A DNA stretch of 64,000 nt from Mycobacterium kansasii ATCC 12478 (lineage in GTDB: Bacteria > Actinomycetota > Actinomycetes > Mycobacteriales > Mycobacteriaceae), in NCBI RefSeq assembly GCF_000157895.3, contig NC_022663.1, forward strand, positions 5,394,001 through 5,458,000. Direction: 5' to 3'. The notes beneath the pieces are model-generated. The model saw nothing but the letters and a program-made list of their open reading frames with translations. It was not told the origin of the DNA and searched no databases. The stretch's first letter is position 1. The number at the start of each line of letters is the position of its first letter. This document shows positions 43,580-52,265 of the stretch, one piece after another. A program made the translations under genes and the position numbers.

Positions 43580-45924
43580 TGCTCAGCCGCCTCCGCCCCT
43601 GTCAGCATCGAAATCACGGCCTGACCCAGCGCCAACCCGCCGTCGTTGGGCGGCACCGTGCGGTGGGTCAGCACCTCGAACCCGAGGCGCAGCAACCGTT
43701 CCCGGCACGCTCGCAGCAACAGGACGTTCTGGAACACGCCACCGGTCAGGCCGACCAGCCGCACGCTGCCGGCCACTTGAGCAACCACCCGGGCGACGGC
43801 GTCGGCGACCGCCCGGTGGAAACACGCCGCCAGCAGCGCCGGGGGAGTGCCGGCGCGCAGGGCCGACACCAGGGTTTGCACCATGGTGGCCGGATCGATG
43901 ACCCCGTCGGCCCGCACCGTCAGCGGCAGCGACGGGCCGGCGCGCCCGCCCGCCGACTCGGCCAGTACTTCGAGTTCGATGGCTGCCTGGCCTTCGTAGT
44001 CGATCCGGTGGCGCACTCCGAGTATCGACGCGACTGCGTCGAACAACCGGCCCATGCTCGAACAGGGCACACAGCCGGCGCCGCTCTCCAATTGCGAACG
44101 GATGAGCCGTAATTCGTCGGGTGTCGCGGCGGTGACCGGGGCCAGATCCGGGGTCCAGTCGATGTGGGCCAGCCACAGCTGCGACAGCGCCATCCGCCAG
44201 GGATTGCGCACCGCGGCGTCGCCTCCGGGCAGCGGCACCGGCAAGAGGTGTCCGGCCCGGGCGAAGCGGTGGCTGTCGCGGCCGAGGACCAGGATCTCTC
44301 CGCCCCAGATGGTGGCATCGCAGCCGTAACCGGTGCCGTCGAAGGAGACTCCGACGACGGGTTCGCCGAGGCGCCCGTGTTCGGCCAGCAGCGACACCAC
44401 GTGCGCGTGGTGGTGCTGTACCACATCGAGCGGCCGATCGCCGGCGTGGCGCTCCGCCCAACCCCGGGTGTGATACCCCGGATGCAGATCGGCGGCCAAT
44501 CGCTTTGGCGCACAGCGTATTTCGCTAAGCTGGCGCACCGCGCGCTCGAACGCGCGCAGCGTCTCCCAGCTACCCATGTCGCCGATGTGGGCGGACAGGT
44601 ACGCGCGACTGCCATCGGTGAGGCAGAAGGTGTTCTTCAGTTCCCCGCCCACCGCCAGGACGGCCGGACCGTCGTAGCCGAGCTCGACCGGCAGCGGCGC
44701 GTAACCGCGGGAGCGGCGGATCGGCAGCTCGCGCCCCGACCCTCCCTCGCTGACCACCCGTACCACCGAGTCGTCACAGGGCACGTGGATGGGACGGTCA
44801 TGGTCGAGTACCGCATCGCAGAGCGGCGAAAGTCGCCGTGCCGCATCGGCGTCGGTGAAACAGATGGGCTCGTCGGACCGGTTGGCGCTGGTCAGCACCA
44901 GCGCGTCGGGCACCGGGCCGCGGCCACCGGGAACCGGCGCCAGCAGCAGGTGATGGATGGGGGAGTAGGGCAGCATCAGCCCGAGCAGCGGACTACCGGG
45001 CGCAACGGAGTCGGCTACCGCGGCGGTGTCACGTCGGCGCAGCAACACGATGGGCCGGGCCGGACCGGACAACACCGTCGCCTCGGTGTCGTCGACGTAG
45101 GCGTAGCGGCGGGCGACGTCCAGATCGCGTACCAGCATGGCAAACGGCTTGGCGCCACGCGCCTTTCGTGACCGCAGCGAGCGCACCACCGCGTCGTCGT
45201 CGACCGCGCAGGCCAGGTGGTAACCGCCGATCCCCTTGATGGCGACCACCGCACCGGCCGCCAGCGCCCGCTGCGTGGCCGCCAGCGCGGCGTCGGAGCC
45301 GCGAACCCACCCGGCTGCTGACCGAAACCACAGCGACGGCCCGCAGTCCGGGCAGGCGATCGGCTGTGCGTGGAACCGGCGATCGGATGATTCGTGGTAT
45401 TCGGCCGCACACCGCTCGCACATGGCAAACCCCGCCATGGTGGTACCCGGGCGGTCATAGGGCAGCGTGCGGATGACCGTGAACCGTGGCCCGCAGTTGG
45501 TGCAGGTGATGAACGGGTGCCGGTAGCGGCGGTCCCGGGGGTCGAACAATTCGGTGACGCAGTCGTCGCACACCGCGACATCCGGCGGAATCGGCGTCCT
45601 GGCACCCCCAACCGTCTGGCTGGCCACGATCCGGAATCCGGATGTGCTTGTCTCGGTCGCGATCTCGGTCACCGAGACCGAGCTGATCCGAGCCAGCGGC
45701 GGCGCCTCGGCGCGCAGCCGGCGGGCGAACTCGTCGAGCTGGACCCGCCCACCCTGTACTTCCACGAAGACCGCGCGGGAATCGTTGCCGACGAACCCGG
45801 CCAGCCCCAGCTCGGTGGCCAGCACGTGGACGAACGGACGAAAACCAACCCCTTGGACGACACCGGTGACGGTGATGCGCCGCCGAAGGTCGTCGGAACG
45901 CAGCAACAAGGGCGTGTCGGTCAT
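43576..45924 (-). CDS. hypF: Carbamoyltransferase HypF
   Basis: HypF uses carbamoyl phosphate and ATP to pass a carbamoyl group to HypE. The 782-aa protein has the full domain order: acylphosphatase (ITVTGVVQGVGFRPF), paired zinc fingers (VCDDC, CTNCGPR, CERC, CPDCGP), a YrdC-like domain (IKGIGGYHLACA) and a Kae1-like C-terminal domain (VQHHHAHVVSLLAEHG, SFDGTGYG, LTGGVFQN). The ATG at 45924 lies one base after the hypC stop; an upstream start would overlap hypC. Confidence 0.97.
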   Translation of the reverse strand: MTDTPLLLRSDDLRRRITVTGVVQGVGFRPFVHVLATELGLAGFVGNDSRAVFVEVQGGRVQLDEFARRLRAEAPPLARISSVSVTEIATETSTSGFRIVASQTVGGARTPIPPDVAVCDDCVTELFDPRDRRYRHPFITCTNCGPRFTVIRTLPYDRPGTTMAGFAMCERCAAEYHESSDRRFHAQPIACPDCGPSLWFRSAAGWVRGSDAALAATQRALAAGAVVAIKGIGGYHLACAVDDDAVVRSLRSRKARGAKPFAMLVRDLDVARRYAYVDDTEATVLSGPARPIVLLRRRDTAAVADSVAPGSPLLGLMLPYSPIHHLLLAPVPGGRGPVPDALVLTSANRSDEPICFTDADAARRLSPLCDAVLDHDRPIHVPCDDSVVRVVSEGGSGRELPIRRSRGYAPLPVELGYDGPAVLAVGGELKNTFCLTDGSRAYLSAHIGDMGSWETLRAFERAVRQLSEIRCAPKRLAADLHPGYHTRGWAERHAGDRPLDVVQHHHAHVVSLLAEHGRLGEPVVGVSFDGTGYGCDATIWGGEILVLGRDSHRFARAGHLLPVPLPGGDAAVRNPWRMALSQLWLAHIDWTPDLAPVTAATPDELRLIRSQLESGAGCVPCSSMGRLFDAVASILGVRHRIDYEGQAAIELEVLAESAGGRAGPSLPLTVRADGVIDPATMVQTLVSALRAGTPPALLAACFHRAVADAVARVVAQVAGSVRLVGLTGGVFQNVLLLRACRERLLRLGFEVLTHRTVPPNDGGLALGQAVISMLTGAEAAEQ

Positions 45925-45925
45925 G

Positions 45926-46189
45926 TCAAACCCAGCCGCGATCGCCATCGGGAGTGCGGCCCCGCCCCATCAGCTCCAGGCCGGCCATCGCCTGCTCGGC
46001 TCCGGCCCGGTCGGTCTTCTCGACCACGAAGCCCATGTGAATGATCACCCAGTCACCGGGTGCGAACGTCTCCTCCGGAAGCATGCCCACGTTGACTTTG
46101 CGCTGCTCGCCGGAGACATCGACCAGGGCCAGCTGCCCCTCGTAGCCGTCGAGCATCCTGATCACCTGACCGGGTATACCCAGACACAT
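45926..46189 (-). CDS. hypC: HypC/HupF-type maturation chaperone (second copy)
   Basis: The product is 87 aa starting MCLGIPGQVIRML, with the essential Cys2. It keeps the DVSGEQRKVNVGML and GDWVIIHMGFVVEKTD segments. The start was set at 46189 because the cysteine must follow the initiator methionine; a frame from 46198 would bury it. It sits between the maturation protease and hypF, so this copy may serve a different step from the one beside hypD. Confidence 0.95.
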   Translation of the reverse strand: MCLGIPGQVIRMLDGYEGQLALVDVSGEQRKVNVGMLPEETFAPGDWVIIHMGFVVEKTDRAGAEQAMAGLELMGRGRTPDGDRGWV

Positions 46190-46191
46190 GA

Positions 46192-46692
46192 TCAGCACTC
46201 CTCTCGGATCGCTTCCGGGGCCGAGGTTGTTCGCAACGCCGCGACGATCTCCTCGACCGCGCGGGCGGCGCGGGGGACGGCCTTGGCGACGGGTTCGCTG
46301 AGCCCCATGCCTTCTTCGACGCTACCCGCCTCGCACCCGACGACGACGGTGTAGGGCGGCGTGCCCCCCAGCGCCCGCAGGTTGGCGAAGACGGTGGCCG
46401 GGTCCATGTTGTGCGCGTCCAGGCTCGTCGGGTCGGACCACCAGTCATGATCGGCCTGGAAGACGTGCAAGGCGCCCGGATCGCCGCGGCTGGGCACCGC
46501 GTCGACCAGCACCAGGGTGTCCCAGCCCTCGAGCAGGTCGTAGGCCAGATGCATGCCGCGGATGCCGTAGTCGATGACGCGGACCTGCGAACCGTCCTGC
46601 GGAATCGCGGCGTGGCGCAGCACCTCGGAGCCGAAACCGTCGTCCCCCAGGAAAATGTTGCCGATTCCGGCGACCAGGATGCGCGCTGTCAT
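46192..46692 (-). CDS. Hydrogenase maturation protease (HyaD/HoxM type)
   Basis: This 166-aa endopeptidase trims the C-terminal tail of the large subunit after nickel is in place. Motifs are GIGNIFLGDDGFGSEV (nickel-sensing Asp), the VIDYGIRGMHLAYDL strand and LVLVDAVPSRGDPG. The expected target, a 22-residue tail after the last metal-binding motif, is present in HhyL. The gene runs 2 bp into hypC. Confidence 0.94.
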   Translation of the reverse strand: MTARILVAGIGNIFLGDDGFGSEVLRHAAIPQDGSQVRVIDYGIRGMHLAYDLLEGWDTLVLVDAVPSRGDPGALHVFQADHDWWSDPTSLDAHNMDPATVFANLRALGGTPPYTVVVGCEAGSVEEGMGLSEPVAKAVPRAARAVEEIVAALRTTSAPEAIREEC

Positions 46693-46710
46693 GGGTTGAC
46701 CCGGGCCCGG

Positions 46711-46830
46711 CTACATCCGCCGCAGCTTCAGGTAGCGGCGGGCATCCGGTAGTGATGCCACACCCAAGGCCACCGCGACGGCCACCACCAGCGCGATGAG
46801 GGCAATGAACACCCAACCTAAGACGTCCAT
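46711..46830 (-). CDS. 39-aa single-helix membrane protein (DUF6893-like)
   Basis: This short frame encodes MDVLGWVFIALIALVVAV, one membrane helix of about 20 residues, and a basic tail (PDARRYLKLRRM). AAAGGAG precedes the ATG. It lies 12 bp after the 437-aa gene and 18 bp before the protease gene, in the same direction, so it belongs to the operon. I recognise it as the DUF6893 type seen in hydrogenase loci. It could anchor or tether the enzyme to the membrane; that is inference. Confidence 0.7.
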   Translation of the reverse strand: MDVLGWVFIALIALVVAVAVALGVASLPDARRYLKLRRM

Positions 46831-46842
46831 GGCGAACTCCTT

Positions 46843-48156
46843 TCACATGTTGTGAGTTTGTAGCGGTTCCACCTCGTCAGGGGAGAAGTACCGGTAGCGG
46901 CCATACCACTCGTGCAATTCGGCCGCCGGATCGTCGTCGACCACCACGGCGACGTGCGTGTTGCCGTCGACGTCCTGGTGCACCGACGCGACGTGGGCGG
47001 TCTTGCCGGCGACGAAGATGTCCTGCGCGTCGGCGTTGCGCCTCGGCCGTAACCGGACCCGGCTGCCCCGGGCGATCCGGACTCCGTTCACCAGCACGGC
47101 GTCGATCTCGGGACGAACCGCGTCGTCGGCCAGCGGATCCCACCAGTCGAGCCCCACAGGTATCTCCGGGACCAGCCCGACAACCCCGTGCGGATCCCGC
47201 AGCACCCCGTGCAACCGGGACATGTCCTGCGGGGACATGGCCTCACACCGGTCGATGATCCGGGCGGCCCGCGGATCGGTGGCCCGCGCCTGAGCCTTTT
47301 CCTCGTCGGTCATGGTCATCACGCGCAGCGTCAGGATCTCGTCGATCTCGGTGCAGTCATACAGCTCGGTGCTGCTCTGTTCGGCGATTTCGGGGTGGTC
47401 GTAGAGGATGATCGGCGAAATCAGCAGCAGGTCGTGGCTGCCCGGTGGCCCGGCCAGCACGGGGAAGCAGCGGTGCTGGGTGCACCGCGACACCGACCCG
47501 GATGCGGCCGGCGCTGGCTCGAGTAACGAAACAAACTGGCCGCCGACGACTTCGGCGAGGATATGGGTACCGATCAGCGACCGCGCAATCGCATCGTTCT
47601 TATCGCAAGCGCTGGGACCGACGTTGGTGACACGCAACGAGACCCGGCGCAGCTCACCGTCGGGTTCGCAGGAGACGCTGAGCTCGCCACGCACCTGGCG
47701 GCGGTGCCGAACCAGCCGGCCGCCGTCGACGGATTCGACATCGCTGGCCTCCTGCGCCAGCACCGGCAGCCTCCACGGCTGGTCCTCGAATGCCAACGGG
47801 CCGAATGACCTTTCACATTCGACGGCTTCGTCCCAGGACAGCCACGATCCCGACGCCGTGGTCAGTTCGGCCACGGGTTCGAAGCCGCCGCCGGCACGTG
47901 CCCGCTCGGCGCGGCGATGCTGCAATTGCAGGAATCTCACCACCAGGGTGATCGCCCGGGCGCCGTCGACCAGGAACTGCGCCGCCATCGTGTCGTCTTC
48001 GCCCAGCCCGGCGTCGGCCGCGCCGGGTGGTCCCAGAACGCCGAACTGCCAACGGGATTGGTTCTTGCTGGACGTCCCGCGGTACGGGTAGAGCAGGTAA
48101 CCTTCGTAGAGCACCGCGTCGGCGACGGCGCGGGCGCGGTCCCAGCTGGAGGTCAC
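46843..48156 (-). CDS. Uncharacterised 437-aa hydrogenase-locus protein
   Basis: The product starts MTSSWDRARAVADAVLYEGY and is rich in beta-strands; no signal peptide or membrane helix is seen. Recognisable stretches include LLYPYRGTSSKNQSRWQFGV near the N-terminus, SPIILYDHPEIA in the middle, and an SH3-like C-terminal part with RLRPRRNADAQDIFVAGK followed by VVVDDDPAAELHEWYGRYRYF. I know of no assigned function. It overlaps DUF6084 by 4 bp. A structural or assembly role in the hydrogenase complex is the natural guess. Confidence 0.8.
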   Translation of the reverse strand: MTSSWDRARAVADAVLYEGYLLYPYRGTSSKNQSRWQFGVLGPPGAADAGLGEDDTMAAQFLVDGARAITLVVRFLQLQHRRAERARAGGGFEPVAELTTASGSWLSWDEAVECERSFGPLAFEDQPWRLPVLAQEASDVESVDGGRLVRHRRQVRGELSVSCEPDGELRRVSLRVTNVGPSACDKNDAIARSLIGTHILAEVVGGQFVSLLEPAPAASGSVSRCTQHRCFPVLAGPPGSHDLLLISPIILYDHPEIAEQSSTELYDCTEIDEILTLRVMTMTDEEKAQARATDPRAARIIDRCEAMSPQDMSRLHGVLRDPHGVVGLVPEIPVGLDWWDPLADDAVRPEIDAVLVNGVRIARGSRVRLRPRRNADAQDIFVAGKTAHVASVHQDVDGNTHVAVVVDDDPAAELHEWYGRYRYFSPDEVEPLQTHNM

Positions 48157-48818
48157 GGGCTTGCCTCTCGTTGCGATGCGTCGGCCAACAGCGCGGTGAG
48201 AGCGTGGTCGAGGTCGAGCAGGCCGCGCGCCGACTTATAGTGGGCGAGCGCGCTGATGGTGTCATGACTGAGCCGCAGCCATCCCGTGTTCGGGTAGTGC
48301 TGGACCATCAGCTCACGCCATACCGCGACCGGCATGTCATAGCGGTCCTCGCAGTCCCAGGAAACGTGCTGCACCGAGAAGCCGCGCTCGGATTTCGCGA
48401 AAACTGTTCCACTGAACAGAAATTGGAGGGGGATCGCGCCGTCGCGCAGCGCGTGCAGGTACTTGGCCGCGGCCACCTCGAAGTCGTAGGTGCAGGCCAG
48501 GGGCAGCGCCGCGGTGGTGTGGCCGGTGAAACCCGGCACCATGGCGGTGCAATGCTGCCACAGGAAGGTCCGTTGGGTGTGTGCCCAGCGTTCCCGGGGT
48601 CCGAACAAGTCGAGCAGTCCGGCGGCTTCGTCGTCGGAGTAGGAACGCCGCAGCGGTTCGATGCGGACCTGGCAGCGCAGCGCGATGGCGTGCACCGGGT
48701 CCCCTACCTCAGAGCCGCTGGAGGCGATGTCGATGCGGGCGGTGAGCAACGGGCTGACGGTGTACGGCTCGGGCGCCACGTCGAGTACGGCGAACATCAG
48801 GTCCATCGGCTGGGTCAC
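48153..48818 (-). CDS. DUF6084 family hydrogenase-locus protein
   Basis: The 221-aa product begins with a GTG at 48818 overlapping the DUF5947 stop (GTGA); the ATG at 48806 (MDLMFAVLDV) is an alternative. It contains PLLTARIDIASSGSEVGDPVHAIALRCQVRIEP-type beta structure in the first half and FPW-less, strand-rich sequence after it, ending in YYKSARG-like helical sequence. I recognise it as the DUF6084 type that travels with actinobacterial hydrogenases. No function is known. It overlaps both neighbours by 4 bp. Confidence 0.75.
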   Translation of the reverse strand: MTQPMDLMFAVLDVAPEPYTVSPLLTARIDIASSGSEVGDPVHAIALRCQVRIEPLRRSYSDDEAAGLLDLFGPRERWAHTQRTFLWQHCTAMVPGFTGHTTAALPLACTYDFEVAAAKYLHALRDGAIPLQFLFSGTVFAKSERGFSVQHVSWDCEDRYDMPVAVWRELMVQHYPNTGWLRLSHDTISALAHYKSARGLLDLDHALTALLADASQREASP

Positions 48819-49441
48819 CGCGGCGTCTCCCGTGCTTGGGCGGCGACCTGGGCGAAGAAGCCGTCGATGAATTCCCGCGCCTGCTGGCCGCCGTCGAAGC
48901 CGCGCCACAGCAATCGCAACCGGCCGACGAATTCGTAGCAGGCGTCGATCGGTACCAGGAAGCTTTGCGGAGAACCAGATTCGGGGACCCGGACCAGCAG
49001 CGCCTCGACGTCGTCGGCCACCAGGCTGAGCCGGGGGTCGGCCCCGCCGAGGGCGTTCCAGGCGTCGAGATCCAGTTCCGATTCGGTGGCGCCGGCCGGA
49101 CCCGGGTAGAAGGCGACGGTGCGGCCGATGGCGGAGTTGGTGAAAAAGAATGCCACCCCGACCGGAATCTGCAGTGCCTCCCAGGTGGGCCGGTCGAGAG
49201 CGAAATCGGGGAACGCCAGATACCGGTCCGGCACGGCGCGGTAGCGCAGCTCGGCTTCGGAGTCGGTGAATAGCAGGTAGCAGGCGCGGCAGACGCACAT
49301 CAGTTGCCGCCCGGCCACATTCACCACATGCTGATGCTCGTCGGGTATCGACTCCGAGCACATCTCACATCGCTCGCCGGCGGGTTCGGGGGCCGGCTGG
49401 TTGGTCCTGATCCGCGCCAGGACTTCATAGGGACTGGTCAT
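48815..49441 (-). CDS. DUF5947 family hydrogenase-locus protein
   Basis: The 208-aa product carries GERCEMCSESIPDEHQHVV and MCVCRACYLLFTD near the N-terminus, four or more cysteines likely to bind zinc or an iron-sulfur unit. The rest is a mixed alpha/beta domain with FFFTNSAIGRTVAFYPGPAG. DUF5947 genes are found in the same hydrogenase clusters. It overlaps the NifU-type gene by 4 bp and DUF6084 by 4 bp, so the three are translated together. Its role is unknown. Confidence 0.78.
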   Translation of the reverse strand: MTSPYEVLARIRTNQPAPEPAGERCEMCSESIPDEHQHVVNVAGRQLMCVCRACYLLFTDSEAELRYRAVPDRYLAFPDFALDRPTWEALQIPVGVAFFFTNSAIGRTVAFYPGPAGATESELDLDAWNALGGADPRLSLVADDVEALLVRVPESGSPQSFLVPIDACYEFVGRLRLLWRGFDGGQQAREFIDGFFAQVAAQARETPR

Positions 49442-50343
49442 GCCGAAGCTCCCATGGCGTCGGTCACCGCGCAGGGTAGCGCCACCGAGAGCACGCCGTC
49501 CCGGGTCAGTAGCGGCAACGGGTCGAGGTGGGCACCGTTCGCGCCGGCACCCGCACCCACCACGTCGAATCCGGTTCCGCAGCGCGGGCAGTGGAGCAGC
49601 CGGTCGGCCAGAGCCGCACCGGCCAGCGTGTCGTCACACACCGGGCAGTGGTCCCGGTAGGCGAAGATGTCGTCGCCGACCCGACATGCCAGCATGGTGG
49701 TGCCGGCGATCAGGAAACCGCCCACCTCGCCGGACTCCAACTCGTCTAGCTCCGGCACCGGATGCCAGGTGGCAGCGCCGTGGCCGTTGGAATGCACTCG
49801 CGCCAAAAGGGTTTCGGCCGCAATAACGGTGCCGGGCTTGGTGTCCGTGACCAGTTCGATCGCGCAGATCTCCGGGGCGGCCGCGCGGATAGCGTCCTGC
49901 ACCGCGAGCTCCAGCGTCACCGCCGACGACGGGCAACTCTTGCAGCTGCCGGTGAACGCCAGTCGCACAACGGTATCGGTGACTTCGAGCAGATCGACGT
50001 CGCCGCCGTGCGACCCCAGGTAGGGCCGCACCCGTTCCAGCGCGTCCGACACCCGCCGGTGCACATCATGGGGGTGCAGGCCGTGCACCAGGAGCAGGCT
50101 GGCCACCAGGTCGTCGGTGGCCAGCCGCTCGGCTAGGCCGTTGTCGAGCGCCGCCTCGCCAAGCAGCCCGATGATCCGTTCCAGCCCGGCTCCGTAGAGT
50201 CCGACCACCTCGCGGACCAGTTGCTGGGCGCGTTCCTGCACGACCGGCCCGGCTGCCGCGCAGGAATCCAGCAGGGTCTGGATTCGATCGCCCGCGGTGC
50301 GCCATTGTGTGTCGTTCTCGGGGGTATCCGGGCGATCGGCCAT
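49438..50343 (-). CDS. NifU-like scaffold fused to a Cys4 Rieske-like domain
   Basis: The 301-aa product has a helical N-terminus (1-95), then a NifU C-terminal domain (about 96-175) with GSCKSCPSS, where C134 and C137 bind a transient or permanent Fe-S cluster. Residues about 200-285 look like a Rieske ferredoxin fold, but the ligands are CPVC (233/236) and CPRC (252/255), four cysteines instead of two Cys and two His. It may carry electrons from the hydrogenase or deliver Fe-S clusters. It follows hhyL by 83 bp. Confidence 0.85.
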   Translation of the reverse strand: MADRPDTPENDTQWRTAGDRIQTLLDSCAAAGPVVQERAQQLVREVVGLYGAGLERIIGLLGEAALDNGLAERLATDDLVASLLLVHGLHPHDVHRRVSDALERVRPYLGSHGGDVDLLEVTDTVVRLAFTGSCKSCPSSAVTLELAVQDAIRAAAPEICAIELVTDTKPGTVIAAETLLARVHSNGHGAATWHPVPELDELESGEVGGFLIAGTTMLACRVGDDIFAYRDHCPVCDDTLAGAALADRLLHCPRCGTGFDVVGAGAGANGAHLDPLPLLTRDGVLSVALPCAVTDAMGASA

Positions 50344-50426
50344 GCGTCACTCCTTTTGATGGTGATGACCCGGCCCCCGCACGCGGGAGGTGCCCCCAGC
50401 GCCCGGCTTCGCCGCGCTCGCGATCA

Positions 50427-52226
50427 TCACGCCTCGATCGGTGACTGCGTCGGCGTGTGCAGTCTCTCGAGCGTCTTGCCCTTGCCCAGGTACATGTGCA
50501 CGCCGCAGGGCAGGCACGGATCGAAGCTGCGTACCGTGCGCATCACGTCGATGCCCTTGAAGTTCTCCCGGCTGTTCTCCTCGAAGATCGGCTGACCCTG
50601 CACCGCGTCTTCGTAAGGGCCCGGCGTGCCGTAGCTGTCGCGCGGGTTGGCGTTCCACGGGGTGGGCGGGTACGGGTGATAGTTGGCGATCTTGCCGTCG
50701 CGGATCACCATGTGGTGGCTGAGCACGCCCCGCACCGCTTCGGTGAACCCGCAGCCGATGGCCTCGTCGGGCACCTCGAAGCGCTCCCACGTCTTGGTGC
50801 GTCCGGCGCGGATTTCCGTCAACGCCTTCTCGGCGAAGTGCAGCGCGCATGCGGCCGCGTAGGCCTGGAAGTAGGTGCGGGCCCGGTCGCGTTCGATGGT
50901 GTTGCTGCCGTGCCTGGGCACCTTCCATTCGAATTCGACCGGACCTTTCAGGGCGGTCTTGGGCAGGTTGATCTTGACGCTGTTGCCGGTCGCCTTGACG
51001 TAGCCGATGTCGACCAGGCCGGCTAGTGCCGTGGCCCACAACCGGGCCAGCGGGCCGCCGCCGGTGTCCAGCGCCAGATGGTCCGTGCCGTCGAACCAGC
51101 GCGGCGACATCACCCAGCTGTACTTGCCGCCGTCCATGTCCCGCTTCTGCGGATGGGGGTTGGTGTGCTGGTTCCACGGATGGCGCCGGTCCACGGCGTT
51201 GCCCAGCGGGTCGGTCTTGACGAACATCTCCTGGTCGGCCCAGTCGTCGTAATACGAACTGCCCAACAGGATTCGGATGCCGAGGTTGATGTCCACCAGC
51301 GAGTGGGTGACCAGTTTGCCGTCGACCACCACGCCCGGGGTGACGAACATGGCGTTACCCCAACGCTCCATGTCCTTGTATTGGAAGTTGCACACCTCGG
51401 GATCCTGGAACGAGCCCCAGCAGCCCAGCAGCGTGCGGCGCAGGCCGACCTTCTCGTAGCCGGGCAGGGCGTCGTAGAAGAAGTCGAACAGGTCGTCGTG
51501 CATCGGTACGACCTTCTTCATGAACTCGACGTAGCGCATCAGCCGGGTCATGTAGTCGGTCATCAGCTGGACGGTGGCGGTGGTTCCGATGCCGCCCGGG
51601 TACAGCGTCGACGGGTGTACGTGGCGACCCTCCATGAGGCAGAACATCTCCCGGGTCCAGCGGCTGACCTGCAGTGCCTCCCGGTAGAACTCGCCGCTGA
51701 ACGGGTTGAGCGAGCGCATGATCTCGGCGATGGTCTTGTAGCCGTGCGCGTCGGCGTGCGGCGCCGCCGTTTTCTCCGCCTTGGCCAGCACCCCCGGATT
51801 GGTTTCGGCGACCATCTTCTCGCAGAAGTCCACGCCGACCAGGTTCTCCTGGAAGATGTTGTGGTCGAACATGTATTCGGCGGCCTCGCCGAGGTTGATC
51901 AGCCATTCACCGAGGTGCGGCGGCTTGACCCCGTAGGCCATGTTCTGGGTGTAGCAGGAGCAGGTGGCGTGGTTGTCGCCGCAGATGCCGCAGATGCGGC
52001 TGGTGATGAAGTGGGCGTCGCGGGGATCCTTGCCTTTCATAAATATCGAGTAACCGCGAAAGATCGACGAGGTGCTGTGGCACTCGACGACCTCTTTGTT
52101 CTCGAAGTCGATCTTCGTGTAGATGCCGAGGCTGCCCACGATCCGGGTGATCGGATCCCAGGACATTTCGACGAGCTGGCCGGGTTCGCGCTTGGCGGTG
52201 GTCGGCTCGGGGACGATAGTGGTCAT
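50427..52226 (-). CDS. hhyL: [NiFe] hydrogenase large subunit, group 1h (HhyL)
   Basis: The 599-aa subunit holds the Ni-Fe centre that oxidises H2. The L1 motif RICGICGDNHATC is at residues 77-89 (C79 and C82) and the L2 motif DPCLPCGVH at 569-577 (C571 and C574). The L1 context with SCYTQNMAYG is typical of the actinobacterial group 1h (formerly group 5) enzymes, which take up H2 at atmospheric levels. A 22-residue tail after H577 is the part removed by the maturation protease. The gene follows hhyS by 39 bp. Confidence 0.97.
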   Translation of the reverse strand: MTTIVPEPTTAKREPGQLVEMSWDPITRIVGSLGIYTKIDFENKEVVECHSTSSIFRGYSIFMKGKDPRDAHFITSRICGICGDNHATCSCYTQNMAYGVKPPHLGEWLINLGEAAEYMFDHNIFQENLVGVDFCEKMVAETNPGVLAKAEKTAAPHADAHGYKTIAEIMRSLNPFSGEFYREALQVSRWTREMFCLMEGRHVHPSTLYPGGIGTTATVQLMTDYMTRLMRYVEFMKKVVPMHDDLFDFFYDALPGYEKVGLRRTLLGCWGSFQDPEVCNFQYKDMERWGNAMFVTPGVVVDGKLVTHSLVDINLGIRILLGSSYYDDWADQEMFVKTDPLGNAVDRRHPWNQHTNPHPQKRDMDGGKYSWVMSPRWFDGTDHLALDTGGGPLARLWATALAGLVDIGYVKATGNSVKINLPKTALKGPVEFEWKVPRHGSNTIERDRARTYFQAYAAACALHFAEKALTEIRAGRTKTWERFEVPDEAIGCGFTEAVRGVLSHHMVIRDGKIANYHPYPPTPWNANPRDSYGTPGPYEDAVQGQPIFEENSRENFKGIDVMRTVRSFDPCLPCGVHMYLGKGKTLERLHTPTQSPIEA

Positions 52227-52265
52227 CGAAGTCTCTCCGTCTGAGCTGAGATTGAAGCGCCTGAC

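Noticed and set aside
48153..49361. 402-aa reading of the DUF6084 frame with a long N-terminal extension
   Set aside because: The extension is antisense-like, arginine-rich and covers the whole DUF5947 gene; the GTGA overlap at 48818 gives a natural start.
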